A stretch of 64,000 bases of DNA, taken from the NCBI RefSeq assembly GCF_000719345.1, contig NZ_JOFX01000036.1, forward strand, positions 7,915-71,914, read 5' to 3'. The notes below the pieces were generated by a model. It was not told the DNA's origin and did no database searches. It was given only the letters and a program-made list of their open reading frames with translations. The translations under genes and the position numbers were made by a program. Source of the stretch: Streptomyces sp. NRRL F-2664 (lineage in GTDB: Bacteria; Actinomycetota; Actinomycetes; Streptomycetales; Streptomycetaceae). The first letter of the stretch is position 1. Every line of letters starts with the position of its first letter. Of this stretch, positions 54,953-64,000 are shown piece after piece.

Positions 54953-56086
54953 ATGCTCGACGAGTCGCTCCTCGACGCCCCGGACGATCTCGCCCGCGTC
55001 GACCGACGGGGGCTGCTCCGCGGCGCGGCCGAGGCCGGGGCCAGGGTCCGTACCGCCGCCCGGCACGCGAGCGAGGCGGGCATCGCCGCCCTGCGCCCCG
55101 ACGGCCGCCCCCGCGCGGTCCTGATCGCCGGGCCCGGCTCCGCCGCCACCGGGGTCGCCGACCTGCTCGGCGCTCTCGCCGGCGCCTCCGCGCCGGTGAT
55201 CCGGCTCGACCCCACGGGGGTCGCCCACGCCGCCGGGGCCCTGCGCTGGTCGCTGCCCGGCTGGGTCGGCCCCGTCGACCTGCTGCTCCTGGCCACCACC
55301 GACGGCACCGAGCCGGGGCTCGCCGTACTCGCCGAGCAGGCCTACCGGCGCGGCTGCACCGTCGTCGCCGTCGCCCCCGAACGCTCACCGCTGAGCGAGG
55401 CCGTCGACGGCGCGCACGGACTCCTCGTACCGATGGCCAAGGCCCCGTACCAGGAGTTCGACGAGTCGGCCGCCGCGGGACCGGGCGCCCTGTGGGCACT
55501 GCTGACGCCCCTGCTGCTGCTCCTCGACAAGGTCGGCCTGATCACGGCGGCCCCCGACACCCTCCAACTCGTGGCCGACCGGCTCGACCGGACGGCCGAA
55601 CGCTGCGGGCCGGCCATCGCCACCTACTCCAACCCGGCCAAGACCCTCGCCGCGGAACTCGCGGACTCGCTGCCGCTCATCTGGAGCGAGGGCACCGGCG
55701 CCGGCCCCGCCGGCCGCCGCTTCGCCGCCACCCTCGCCGAGCTGGCCGGCCGCCCCGCGCTGGCCGCCGCGCTCCCCGAGGCCCTGCCCGCCCACGGCGT
55801 CCTGCTCGCCGGCGCCTTCGCGGCCGGCGCCGACCCCGACGACTTCTTCCGCGACCGGGTCGACGAGCCCCAGGCCCTGCGCGCCCGCGTCGTCCTGCTG
55901 CGCGACCGGCCCGCCGGCGGCCTCACCGCCGCCCCCGCCGCCCGCGAGCTCGCCCTCAGCCACGACACGGCCGTCAGCGAACTCGAACCGGAGGAAGGCG
56001 CCGAGCTGGAACAGCTCGCCGAACTGCTCGCCGTCACGGATTTCGCCACCGCCTACCTGGCGCTGGCCTCCGGGGGACACAGCTGA
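54953..56086 (+). CDS. SIS-domain phosphosugar isomerase-like protein
   Basis: 377 residues. Two SIS-like lobes: VLIAGPGSAATGVADLLGAL and LLLLATTDGTEPGLAVLAEQ, then a C-terminal bacterial PGI/PMI region with LPLIWSEGTGAGPAGRRFAA and RALALSHDT-like ending. Related to bifunctional phosphoglucose/phosphomannose isomerases, but the catalytic signature is weak, so activity is uncertain. GGAGG precedes ATG 54953. manA follows 39 bases later. A similar gene lies between manA and manB in mycobacteria (Rv3256c, from memory). Confidence 0.8.
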   Translation: MLDESLLDAPDDLARVDRRGLLRGAAEAGARVRTAARHASEAGIAALRPDGRPRAVLIAGPGSAATGVADLLGALAGASAPVIRLDPTGVAHAAGALRWSLPGWVGPVDLLLLATTDGTEPGLAVLAEQAYRRGCTVVAVAPERSPLSEAVDGAHGLLVPMAKAPYQEFDESAAAGPGALWALLTPLLLLLDKVGLITAAPDTLQLVADRLDRTAERCGPAIATYSNPAKTLAAELADSLPLIWSEGTGAGPAGRRFAATLAELAGRPALAAALPEALPAHGVLLAGAFAAGADPDDFFRDRVDEPQALRARVVLLRDRPAGGLTAAPAARELALSHDTAVSELEPEEGAELEQLAELLAVTDFATAYLALASGGHS

Positions 56087-56125
56087 GACCCGAGCACGTG
56101 CCCGGATCTATCCAGGAAGACGACG

Positions 56126-57286
56126 ATGGACCGCCTGACCAACACGATCCGCCCCTACGCCTGGGGATCCACCACGGCCCTGCCCGCGCTCCTGGGTGTC
56201 GAACCCACCGGTGAGCCCCAGGCCGAACTGTGGATGGGAGCCCACCCGGGCGCCCCGTCCCGCGTCGACCGCGGCGCGGGGGAGAGGTCGCTCGCGGAGG
56301 TCATCGCCGCCGACCCCGAGGGCGAGCTCGGCGCCGCCACCGTGGCCAAGTTCGGCCCCGGGCTGCCCTTCCTCTTCAAGATCCTCGCCGCCGGCGCCCC
56401 GCTCTCCCTCCAGGTCCACCCCGACCTCGCCCAGGCGAAGGCCGGGTTCGAGGACGAGGAACGGCGCGGGATCCCCATCGACGCGGGCCACCGCAACTAC
56501 AAGGACCCCAACCACAAGCCCGAGATGATCTGCGCGATCACCACCTTCGAGGGACTGTGCGGATTCCGGTCCCCGCAGGCGTCCGCGGACCTCTTCGAGG
56601 GGCTCGGCGTGGACTCCCTCAAGCCGTACGCCGACCTGCTGCGCGCCCACCCCGAGGAGGCCGCGCTGCGCGAGGTGCTGACCGCCGTACTGAGCGCGGA
56701 CCGCGAGCAGATGGCCCGCACGGTCGCCGAGACCGCGGCCGCCGCCGAACGCCTCGGCGGCGCGTACGCCACGTACGCCGCCCTGGTGCACGAGTACCCG
56801 GGTGATCCCGGCGTCATCGCGGCCATGCTGCTCAACCACGTGCGACTCCAGCCCGGCGAGGCGCTGTTCCTCGGAGCGGGGGTCCCGCACGCCTACTTCG
56901 ACGGACTCGGCGTCGAGCTCCTCGCCAACTCGGACAACGTGCTGCGCGCCGGTCTCACCCCCAAGCACGTGGACGTCCCCGAGCTGTTGAAGATCGTGCG
57001 GTTCGAGCCGAGCGACCCGACCGTCATGCGGCCCGAGGGGGACGGCGGCGAAGAGGTCTACGAGGCCCCCATCGACGAGTTCCGGCTCTCCCGCTTCCTC
57101 CTCGCGCCCGGCGGTACGCCCCGGATGCTCCCGGACGGCGCCCCGCAGATCCTGCTCTGCACGGCCGGCTCCGTACAGGCCGGCGAACTGGCCCTCACGC
57201 CGGGCCAATCCGTTTTCGTGCCGGCGGACGAAAAGGTCGAACTGTCCGGAAACGGCACGGTCTTCCGGGCCACTGTGGTGGTCTGA
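56126..57286 (+). CDS. manA: Mannose-6-phosphate isomerase, class I
   Basis: 386 residues, zinc cupin; interconverts fructose-6-phosphate and mannose-6-phosphate. It starts NTIRPYAWGSTTALP and has the zinc/substrate motifs LSLQVHPDLAQAK, YKDPNHKPEMICAIT and FLGAGVPHAYFDGLGVELL, with NSDNVLRAGLTPKHVD typical of the family. ATG 56126 has AGGAAG seven bases before. It feeds mannose into GDP-mannose for envelope glycans and protein mannosylation. Confidence 0.96.
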   Translation: MDRLTNTIRPYAWGSTTALPALLGVEPTGEPQAELWMGAHPGAPSRVDRGAGERSLAEVIAADPEGELGAATVAKFGPGLPFLFKILAAGAPLSLQVHPDLAQAKAGFEDEERRGIPIDAGHRNYKDPNHKPEMICAITTFEGLCGFRSPQASADLFEGLGVDSLKPYADLLRAHPEEAALREVLTAVLSADREQMARTVAETAAAAERLGGAYATYAALVHEYPGDPGVIAAMLLNHVRLQPGEALFLGAGVPHAYFDGLGVELLANSDNVLRAGLTPKHVDVPELLKIVRFEPSDPTVMRPEGDGGEEVYEAPIDEFRLSRFLLAPGGTPRMLPDGAPQILLCTAGSVQAGELALTPGQSVFVPADEKVELSGNGTVFRATVVV

Positions 57287-57361
57287 CACGGCGTCCGCCC
57301 CAGGGGGCTGCAACAATGTGCCGCCGTAAGCCACTGGCCCCAGGAAGGACACCCTGCACCC

Positions 57362-58285
57362 ATGAGCGCGTCGGGCGGTACCAAGGCGATCGTGGCGGCA
57401 CTCGCCGCCAACCTCGCCATCGCTGTAGCCAAATTCGTGGCGTTCCTCTTCAGCGGTTCGTCGTCGATGCTCGCGGAAAGCGTCCACTCCCTGGCCGACT
57501 CCGGGAACCAGGGCCTGCTCCTCCTCGGCGGCAAGAAGGCCCAGCGCGAGGCGACGCCGCAGCACCCCTTCGGGTACGGGCGCGAGCGCTACATCTACGC
57601 CTTCCTCGTCTCCATCGTGCTCTTCACCGTCGGTGGCATGTTCGCCATCTACGAGGGCTACGAGAAGATCCACGACCCGCACCCGATCGAGGCCTGGTAC
57701 TGGCCGGTCGGCGTCCTGGTCTTCGCGATCATCGCCGAGTCCTTCTCCTTCCGCACCGCGATCCAGGAGTCCAACGCGATCCGCGGGAAGCTGACGTGGA
57801 CGCAGTTCGTGAAGCGGGCCAAGGCACCCGAACTGCCCGTGGTGCTGCTGGAGGACCTCGGCGCGCTCGTCGGCCTGATTCTGGCGCTCGGCGGTGTCGG
57901 ACTGGCGCTGCTGACCGGTGACGGCATCTGGGACGGCATCGGCACCCTGTGCATCGGCGTCCTCCTCATCGCCATCGCGATCGTCCTGGCCGCGGAGACC
58001 AAGTCCCTGCTGCTCGGCGAGGCCGCGGGCATCGAGGATGTCGAGAAGATCAAGGCCGCCGCCGTCGACGGGGACGTCGTCACCCGCGTCATCCACATGC
58101 GCACCCTGCACCTCGGCCCCGAGGAACTGCTCGTCGCCGCCAAGATCGCCGTCGAGGCCCACGACACCGCGACCGAGGTCGCCGACGCGATCAACGCCGC
58201 CGAGGCCCGTATCCGCGAGGCGGTCCCGATCGCCCGCGTGATCTACCTGGAGCCGGACATCTACCGCCCCGAGGCCGCCCAGTAG
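57362..58285 (+). CDS. Cation diffusion facilitator transporter
   Basis: 307 residues, five to six membrane helices. Metal-binding HxxxD in SMLAESVHSLADSGNQ, then HPFGYGRERYIYAF, a second acidic motif in VVLLEDLGALVGL, and a C-terminal cytoplasmic ferredoxin-like domain (about 205-300). It exports zinc, iron or another divalent cation in exchange for protons. ATG 57362 lies about 12 bases after GGAAGGA, 75 bases behind manA. The metal cannot be predicted from sequence alone. Confidence 0.9.
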   Translation: MSASGGTKAIVAALAANLAIAVAKFVAFLFSGSSSMLAESVHSLADSGNQGLLLLGGKKAQREATPQHPFGYGRERYIYAFLVSIVLFTVGGMFAIYEGYEKIHDPHPIEAWYWPVGVLVFAIIAESFSFRTAIQESNAIRGKLTWTQFVKRAKAPELPVVLLEDLGALVGLILALGGVGLALLTGDGIWDGIGTLCIGVLLIAIAIVLAAETKSLLLGEAAGIEDVEKIKAAAVDGDVVTRVIHMRTLHLGPEELLVAAKIAVEAHDTATEVADAINAAEARIREAVPIARVIYLEPDIYRPEAAQ

Positions 58286-58297
58286 GTCCCGTCCACA

Positions 58298-58341
58298 CGC
58301 CGAAGGCCCCCGCGAGCAGCAGCCCGCGGGGGCCTTCGGCG
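58298..58341. terminator. Bidirectional terminator
   Basis: Perfect 17-base arms (58298-58314, 58325-58341) around a 10-base loop between the convergent transporter and signal-peptidase-like genes. Confidence 0.8.
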
Positions 58342-58353
58342 TACGCGCGGGAA

Positions 58354-59040
58354 CTACGGCACGTCCACCCGCGTGGCGCCCCAGACGGGCCCGTGCACCT
58401 CGGCAGGCCTGCGCCGCCGCGCCACGAGCGAGGCGATCCCCAGCCCGAGGGACAGGGGCAGGAGGCAGACCCCGGCGGACAGGAGCAGGCCGAGGACCAC
58501 CATCAGCGGGGACTCCTCGTGCATCCCGGAATCGATCCCGGTCACCGCGGCCAGCGGCAGCGTCCCCCGGTGGGTCTCCGGGTGGAAGCGCGAGTCCTGG
58601 GAGTTGCCGCGGTTGTCCCCCAGTACGAACATCCGGCCCGGCGGCACCGAGACGGCGAAGGCCACCCCGCCGGCCCCGGCATCGCCGTCGCGCACGTACG
58701 GCTCGTCGAGCGGCTTCCCGTTGAGGGTCAGCGTCCGGTCGCCCGTCGCGTAGGCGATGTGGTCCCCGCCCAGCGCCACGACACGCCCGACGAACGGGCC
58801 GTCGTAGCCCCAGGCGGCCGGATCGTAGGTGACCACGTCGCCGTGCCGCACCCCACCGTGGTCCTTCTCCATCACGAGCAGGCTCCCGACGGGGAGCGTG
58901 GGCAGCATGTTCTCGCTGAACTGCTTCACCGGGACGAACCGGGTGAACATGTACGCCATCGGACCCGCGACCAGCGCGACCCCGAACACCAGCAGGGCGA
59001 TCGCCCAGATCCCCCGCCGTCGGCCAGGCCTGTGTTGCAT
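58354..59040 (-). CDS. Signal peptidase I-like protein lacking the Ser/Lys dyad
   Basis: 228 residues with an N-terminal helix (about 11-32) and a C-terminal helix (about 185-210). Box B reads FSENMLPTLPVG, so the nucleophile position normally Ser before Met is Asn44 (codon AAC, 58911-58909). Box D reads PFVGRVVALGGD, so the general-base Lys is Gly85 (GGG, 58788-58786). Box E VLGDNRGNSQDSRFHP is intact. The fold is thus SPase I (S26), but catalysis by the usual dyad is not possible. Divergent from ahcY. Confidence 0.85.
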   Translation of the reverse strand: MQHRPGRRRGIWAIALLVFGVALVAGPMAYMFTRFVPVKQFSENMLPTLPVGSLLVMEKDHGGVRHGDVVTYDPAAWGYDGPFVGRVVALGGDHIAYATGDRTLTLNGKPLDEPYVRDGDAGAGGVAFAVSVPPGRMFVLGDNRGNSQDSRFHPETHRGTLPLAAVTGIDSGMHEESPLMVVLGLLLSAGVCLLPLSLGLGIASLVARRRRPAEVHGPVWGATRVDVP

Positions 59041-60790
<1,750 letters not shown>

Positions 60791-60821
60791 TCACCACCGA
60801 TCGACCGCGGACGTACCTGGA

Positions 60822-60853
60822 GCAGGCCCCCGGCACACGTGCCGGGGGCCTGC
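60822..60853. terminator. ahcY terminator
   Basis: 15-base arms 60822-60836 and 60839-60853 match perfectly with only two bases between them. Confidence 0.8.
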
Positions 60854-60886
60854 CCCGCATCCCCGATCCGAAGAAGCGTGCGCACC

Positions 60887-61507
60887 ATGCCCCGCGGCCG
60901 TTACTCCCTCCACGACCCGCACGACCACACCCCCCTCGGCGAGGAGCACTTCCACTGCGCCCCCGGGCCCTCGGGCTGGCGCTACGTCTCCCAGCTCACC
61001 ACCCCGGACGGCGACCACCGCGGCTCCGTCGACCTCGCGATCGACGAACTCGGCCGCCCCATCCGCCTGGAGGTCAACGCCGCGAGCTGGCAGGTCCGCG
61101 GAGCCGCCCTGGACGGCGTCACCTGGGTCCGCACCGACCCCACCGGCACCGAGGCCACCGAGGGCAACATCGCCGCCCCCGGCTTCACCGGCACCTCCCC
61201 GGCCTTCCTGGTCGCCACGGCCCGCCTGCTGCGCCCGACCCCCGGCGCCCCCGCCACCCGCGTCCGGCTGCTCGCCCTCACCGACCCGGTCCTGGCCCCC
61301 CGTACGGTCGACCAGGCCTGGGCACTGGTCGCCCGCGTGGAGCACCCGACCGACAGCGGACCGCTCCAGGTGGACGAGTACCGGGTCACCGCCCTGGACA
61401 CGGGCGAGGTCCACACGGTCCACATCGCCGGGGACGTGGTCCTCTCGGCCCCCGGCATCGAACTGGAGCACCTGGAGACCCCGCCCTCGCACTTCGCCGA
61501 GCAGTGA
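60887..61507 (+). CDS. Conserved hypothetical protein
   Basis: 206 residues, no signal peptide or membrane helix. N-terminal RYSLHDPHDHTPLGEEHFHC carries four His and a Cys, followed by a beta-rich chain (RYVSQLTTPDGDHRGSVDLA, VDEYRVTALDTGEVHTVHIA). I do not recognise the family. ATG 60887 is preferred; GTG 60878, closer to the purine-rich GAAGAAG, is an in-frame alternative. It follows the ahcY terminator and converges on the RDD gene five bases later. Confidence 0.7.
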   Translation: MPRGRYSLHDPHDHTPLGEEHFHCAPGPSGWRYVSQLTTPDGDHRGSVDLAIDELGRPIRLEVNAASWQVRGAALDGVTWVRTDPTGTEATEGNIAAPGFTGTSPAFLVATARLLRPTPGAPATRVRLLALTDPVLAPRTVDQAWALVARVEHPTDSGPLQVDEYRVTALDTGEVHTVHIAGDVVLSAPGIELEHLETPPSHFAEQ

Positions 61508-61511
61508 CGCC

Positions 61512-62423
61512 TCAGGCCGGCGGCGCGAACCCGCCGGCGCGCGGAACCTCCGCCGGGGCCGCGGGCGCGCCGGGCGGGTACGCGGACGCAACCGGCGGCG
61601 CGGGCGCGGCCGGTGCGAGGGGCCCGTGGGGTGCCCCGTGCGGTACCGGCGCCGACGGAGCGCCGACGCCCGACGCGGCGCGGAAGGCCCGGGCCGCATC
61701 GCGCGACTGGCGCTCGTGCACCACGGCCATCAGGAACGCCGCGGCCGGCACCCCGGCCGGCGGCGGCGCACCCGTACGGGCCACGAGATCGTCCGCGAGC
61801 CGCGCCGCCATCGCCGCACCCACCTGCGGATCCAGCTGGTTCATGCGCGTCAGGTACTGGCGGATCGCCAGCCACAGTCCGTCCGGCACCGCCGACAGGT
61901 CCAGCTGCGTGAACCGCCCGGCCAGCCACGGCGGCGGGGGCGGCACCGGCATCACCCGCGCCCCCGGCACCCGCTCCCGCACCACCAGCGTCCCCGCGAA
62001 GACATCTCCGAGCCGCCGCCCGCGCACCGACACCAGCGACGCGACGGCAGCCACCGTGCCGAAGGTCAGCAGCAGCTCCACCACCCCGAGGGCCCCGCGC
62101 ACCAACGCGTGCCGGAAGCGGATCGGCCCACCGTCGTCACGCACCACCCGCAGCCCGCAGGCGAGCTTGCCCAGGGAGCGCCCGTGCGACAGCGTCTCCA
62201 CCGCGATCGGGACACCGACCAGCAGCAGCAGGAAGCAGGCCACCCCGACGGCGGCCTGCGCCGCCGGGTCCAGCGAGGCAGTCGCGAGGGTCAGCCCGAC
62301 AGTCAGGAGCACGTACACGGTGACGTACACGGCCAGGTCCAGGAGGATCGCCAGCGCACGGCTCGGCAGCCTCGCCGGCCGCAGCCCCAGGACGACCGCG
62401 TCCCCCGTCACCAGATCGCTCAC
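61512..62423 (-). CDS. RDD-family membrane protein
   Basis: 303 residues. RDD domain in the first ~150 residues: PSRALAILLDLAVYVTVYVL (Arg, Asp), ETLSHGRSLGKLACGLRVV, FRHALVRG, and RGRRLGDVFAGTLVV, with three to four membrane helices. The C-terminal 150 residues are a cytoplasmic region ending in Ala/Pro-rich low complexity. Function unclear; RDD proteins paired with DUF95/SpoIIM are common in actinobacteria, and here they are divergent over 115 bases. GTG 62423 is the only good start; AGGAGAGG is rather far (about 14 bases). Confidence 0.85.
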   Translation of the reverse strand: MSDLVTGDAVVLGLRPARLPSRALAILLDLAVYVTVYVLLTVGLTLATASLDPAAQAAVGVACFLLLLVGVPIAVETLSHGRSLGKLACGLRVVRDDGGPIRFRHALVRGALGVVELLLTFGTVAAVASLVSVRGRRLGDVFAGTLVVRERVPGARVMPVPPPPPWLAGRFTQLDLSAVPDGLWLAIRQYLTRMNQLDPQVGAAMAARLADDLVARTGAPPPAGVPAAAFLMAVVHERQSRDAARAFRAASGVGAPSAPVPHGAPHGPLAPAAPAPPVASAYPPGAPAAPAEVPRAGGFAPPA

Positions 62424-62538
62424 CGCAGCACCAGCACCTCTCCTGTGACCTGACCCGCCCCTACGGCATCCAGTCTGCCAAGCTGACCACACTAGGAATA
62501 GGCAGCGGCCAGGGGACCTGGGCAGGGGAGCGCACCGG

Positions 62539-63546
62539 ATGGATCTCGACGTCTTCGTCACGGCACACCGCGCGGAATGGGACCGCCTGGAACAGCTCCT
62601 GGGCCGGGGCCGCAAGCTCACGGGCGAGGAGGCCGACGAACTCGTCGCGCTCTACCAGCGCACCTCCACCCACCTCTCCCTCGTCCAGTCCAGCGCCCCG
62701 GACCCGCTGCTCACCGGACGCCTGACCCAGCTGGTGGCCCGCGCCCGCGCGACGGTCACCGGCACCCGCCGCGCCGGCTGGCGCGACGCCGCACTCTTCT
62801 TCACCGTGGGCTTCCCGGCCGCGGTCCACCGCAGCCGCCGCTGGTGGATACCGACGGCCCTGCTCTCCACCGCGCTGGGCGTGCTCATCGGCTGGTGGAT
62901 AGCCACGCACCCCGAGGTCCAGGGCGCCATCGCAGCCCCGGAGCAACTGAAGGAGCTGACCAGGCCCGGCGGCGAGTACGAGACGTACTACTCCAGCAAC
63001 CCGGCCGGCTCCTTCGCCGCGCAAGTGTGGACGAACAACGCCCAGGCGGCCGCGATGTGCCTGGTCCTGGGCGTCTTCCTGGGGATCCCCGTGCTGTGGA
63101 TCCTCTTCCTGAACATGGCCAACCTCGGCGTGGGCCTGGGCCTGATGGCGTCCGCCGGCCGGCTCGACGTCTTCCTGGGCCTGATCCTCCCGCACGGCCT
63201 GCTCGAACTGACGGCAGTCTTCGTGGCCGCGGGTACCGGCCTGCGCCTGGGCTGGACGGTCATCGACCCGGGCCCCCGCACCCGCCGCACCGCCCTGGCC
63301 GAAGAGGGCCGCGCCGCCCTCGGCATGGCCCTCGGCCTCGCGGCGGTCCTGTTCGTCTCCGGCCTGATCGAAGGCTTCGTCACCCCGTCGGGCCTTCCCA
63401 CCTGGGCCCGGATCACGATCGGCGTGGTCGCCGAGGCGGCGTTCCTGCTCTACGTCTTCGTCCTGGGCGGCAGGGCCACCCGCGCCGGCGAAGTCGGCGA
63501 CGTCGAGGCCGCGGACCGCACGGCAACGCTCCCGACCGCAGCCTGA
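62539..63546 (+). CDS. Stage II sporulation protein M family (DUF95) membrane protein
   Basis: 335 residues. Cytoplasmic N-terminus (about 1-95: MDLDVFVTAHRAEWDRLEQL) then five to six helices with the DUF95 core WTNNAQAAAMCLVLGVFLG and ILPHGLLELTAVFVAAG. Bacillus SpoIIM works in engulfment wall remodelling; the actinobacterial members have no proven role. ATG 62539 follows GGGGAG. Divergent partner of the RDD gene and the last protein gene before the rRNA operon. Confidence 0.88.
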   Translation: MDLDVFVTAHRAEWDRLEQLLGRGRKLTGEEADELVALYQRTSTHLSLVQSSAPDPLLTGRLTQLVARARATVTGTRRAGWRDAALFFTVGFPAAVHRSRRWWIPTALLSTALGVLIGWWIATHPEVQGAIAAPEQLKELTRPGGEYETYYSSNPAGSFAAQVWTNNAQAAAMCLVLGVFLGIPVLWILFLNMANLGVGLGLMASAGRLDVFLGLILPHGLLELTAVFVAAGTGLRLGWTVIDPGPRTRRTALAEEGRAALGMALGLAAVLFVSGLIEGFVTPSGLPTWARITIGVVAEAAFLLYVFVLGGRATRAGEVGDVEAADRTATLPTAA

Positions 63547-63553
63547 TGTGCGT

Positions 63554-63575
63554 ACTAGCCGGCTGAACTGCTAGT
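63554..63575 (+). terminator. Small hairpin after the SpoIIM-family gene
   Basis: ACTAGC (63554-63559) pairs with GCTAGT (63570-63575), followed by a pyrimidine run (CTCCTCGTCGTCC). Plausible weak terminator ahead of the rRNA promoters. Confidence 0.45.
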
Positions 63576-63599
63576 CTCCTCGTCGTCCCGCAAACGCCG

Positions 63600-63628
63600 T
63601 TGACACGGAGCGAGCGGGGAGGTAGATT
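63600..63628 (+). promoter_or_regulatory. rRNA operon promoter, first
   Basis: TTGACA (63600-63605), 17-base spacer, TAGATT (63623-63628): a near-consensus vegetative promoter. Confidence 0.8.
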
Positions 63629-63646
63629 CGAACGGTTGCCTCGAAC

Positions 63647-63676
63647 TGGACAAGTTCGGCAGCGATGGTTTAAAGT
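63647..63676 (+). promoter_or_regulatory. rRNA operon promoter, second
   Basis: TGGACA (63647-63652), 18-base spacer, TAAAGT (63671-63676). Confidence 0.65.
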
Positions 63677-63764
63677 CTCTCTCACCCCATGGACGTCAAG
63701 ATCCGATCGGGGTACGCCCGACTCCTCATTCAGGAATTCAGCCGGAGAAATCCGGTGGAAAACT

Positions 63765-63780
63765 TCTGATAGAGTCGGAA
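63765..63780 (+). promoter_or_regulatory. rRNA operon promoter element, third (repeat unit A)
   Basis: TCTGATAGAGTCGGAA with -10 TAGAGT at 63770-63775; the same 16-mer recurs at 63846-63861. No clear -35 box. Confidence 0.6.
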
Positions 63781-63845
63781 TCGCCGGAAAGGGAATCGCG
63801 AAAGCGAGAACCTGGAAAGCACCGAGGAAATCAGGCCCGAAAGAG

Positions 63846-63861
63846 TCTGATAGAGTCGGAA
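63846..63861 (+). promoter_or_regulatory. rRNA operon promoter element, fourth (repeat unit B)
   Basis: Exact repeat of the 16-mer 81 bases downstream, -10 TAGAGT at 63851-63856. Confidence 0.6.
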
Positions 63862-64000
63862 ACGCAGGACAGCAGAACGAAGCCCGGAGGAAAGCCCGAG
63901 CGGGTGAGTACGAAGGAAGCGTCCGTTCCTTGAGAACTCAACAGCGTGCCAAAAATCAACGCCAGAAGTTGATACCCCGTCCACTTCGGTGGATGAGGTT
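63862..64000 (+). other. Leader of the rRNA operon (16S gene lies beyond the window)
   Basis: The palindrome TTGAGAACTCAA (63930-63941) followed by CAGCGTGC matches the boxA/antitermination-type segment seen before actinobacterial 16S genes. The remaining sequence to 64000 is typical 16S leader that would pair with the 16S-23S spacer for RNase III processing. The mature 16S 5' end is not reached. Confidence 0.7.

Noticed and set aside
63730..63984. Minus-strand ORF of 84 codons in the rRNA leader
   Set aside because: The sequence is rRNA promoter/leader with repeated -10 boxes; the ORF arises from the duplicated 16-mer.

Overview
The window is a high-GC actinobacterial chromosome segment, almost certainly Streptomyces. 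The evidence is extreme third-position GC, frequent GTG starts with GTGA/ATGA stop-start overlaps, several leaderless-type genes, a WhiB protein that looks orthologous to the founding S. coelicolor WhiB, and an rRNA leader with repeated promoters. I see no insertion sequence, phage, CRISPR array or tRNA. All family calls come from reading the sequence; no database search was run.

Layout. 1-3.8 kb: start of a thiolase, a secreted SGNH esterase, cystathionine beta-synthase and a small membrane protein. 3.9-12 kb: histidine utilisation block (RpiR regulator, LysA-like decarboxylase, hutU, M20 N-formylglutamate deformylase, hutF, hutI; hutH is absent). 12.1-16.3 kb: four coupled genes for exported surface proteins, two with sortase signals. 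16.3-20.9 kb: POT peptide transporter, two-component system, GtrA. 21.1-25.2 kb: purK-purE-M19 dipeptidase, then a second M19-like protein that has lost its metal ligands. 25.3-40.2 kb: UDP-glucose dehydrogenase, acyl-CoA dehydrogenase, sugar-nucleotide pyrophosphorylase, five LytR-CpsA-Psr (LCP) genes, a thioesterase, a family 2 glycosyltransferase and a TIGR03089 protein. 40.3-45.2 kb: PGRP amidase, HhH DNA glycosylase and the coenzyme F420 genes fbiB/fbiA. 45.2-46.7 kb: cysteine dioxygenase with a remarkable leader, and whiB. 46.9-58.3 kb: giant membrane glycosyltransferase plus DUF5719, zincin-like protein, DUF3499, manB, Trm112-like, SIS protein, manA and a CDF transporter. 58.3-64 kb: signal-peptidase-like protein without its catalytic dyad, ahcY, a hypothetical, RDD, SpoIIM/DUF95, and the promoter/leader region of an rRNA operon whose 16S gene lies beyond the window.

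How it works together. From about 20 to 61 kb the genes serve cell-envelope polymer assembly (GDP-mannose and UDP-glucuronate supply, glycosyltransferases, LCP ligases, amidase), septation control (WhiB), F420 and one-carbon/sulfur metabolism (ahcY, cbs, cysteine dioxygenase). As I recall it, gene order resembles the M. tuberculosis Rv3248c-Rv3277 region, so this is probably an ancient actinobacterial block. The four-gene surface operon looks more lineage-specific.

The most notable observation is on the minus strand upstream of cysteine dioxygenase. A 28-codon ORF with a TTGACA -35 box and leaderless spacing ends in six consecutive cysteine codons. Its stop overlaps, as TGATG, a second 21-codon ORF that leads into the dioxygenase gene. 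This looks like a cysteine-sensing translational switch on a cysteine-degrading enzyme.
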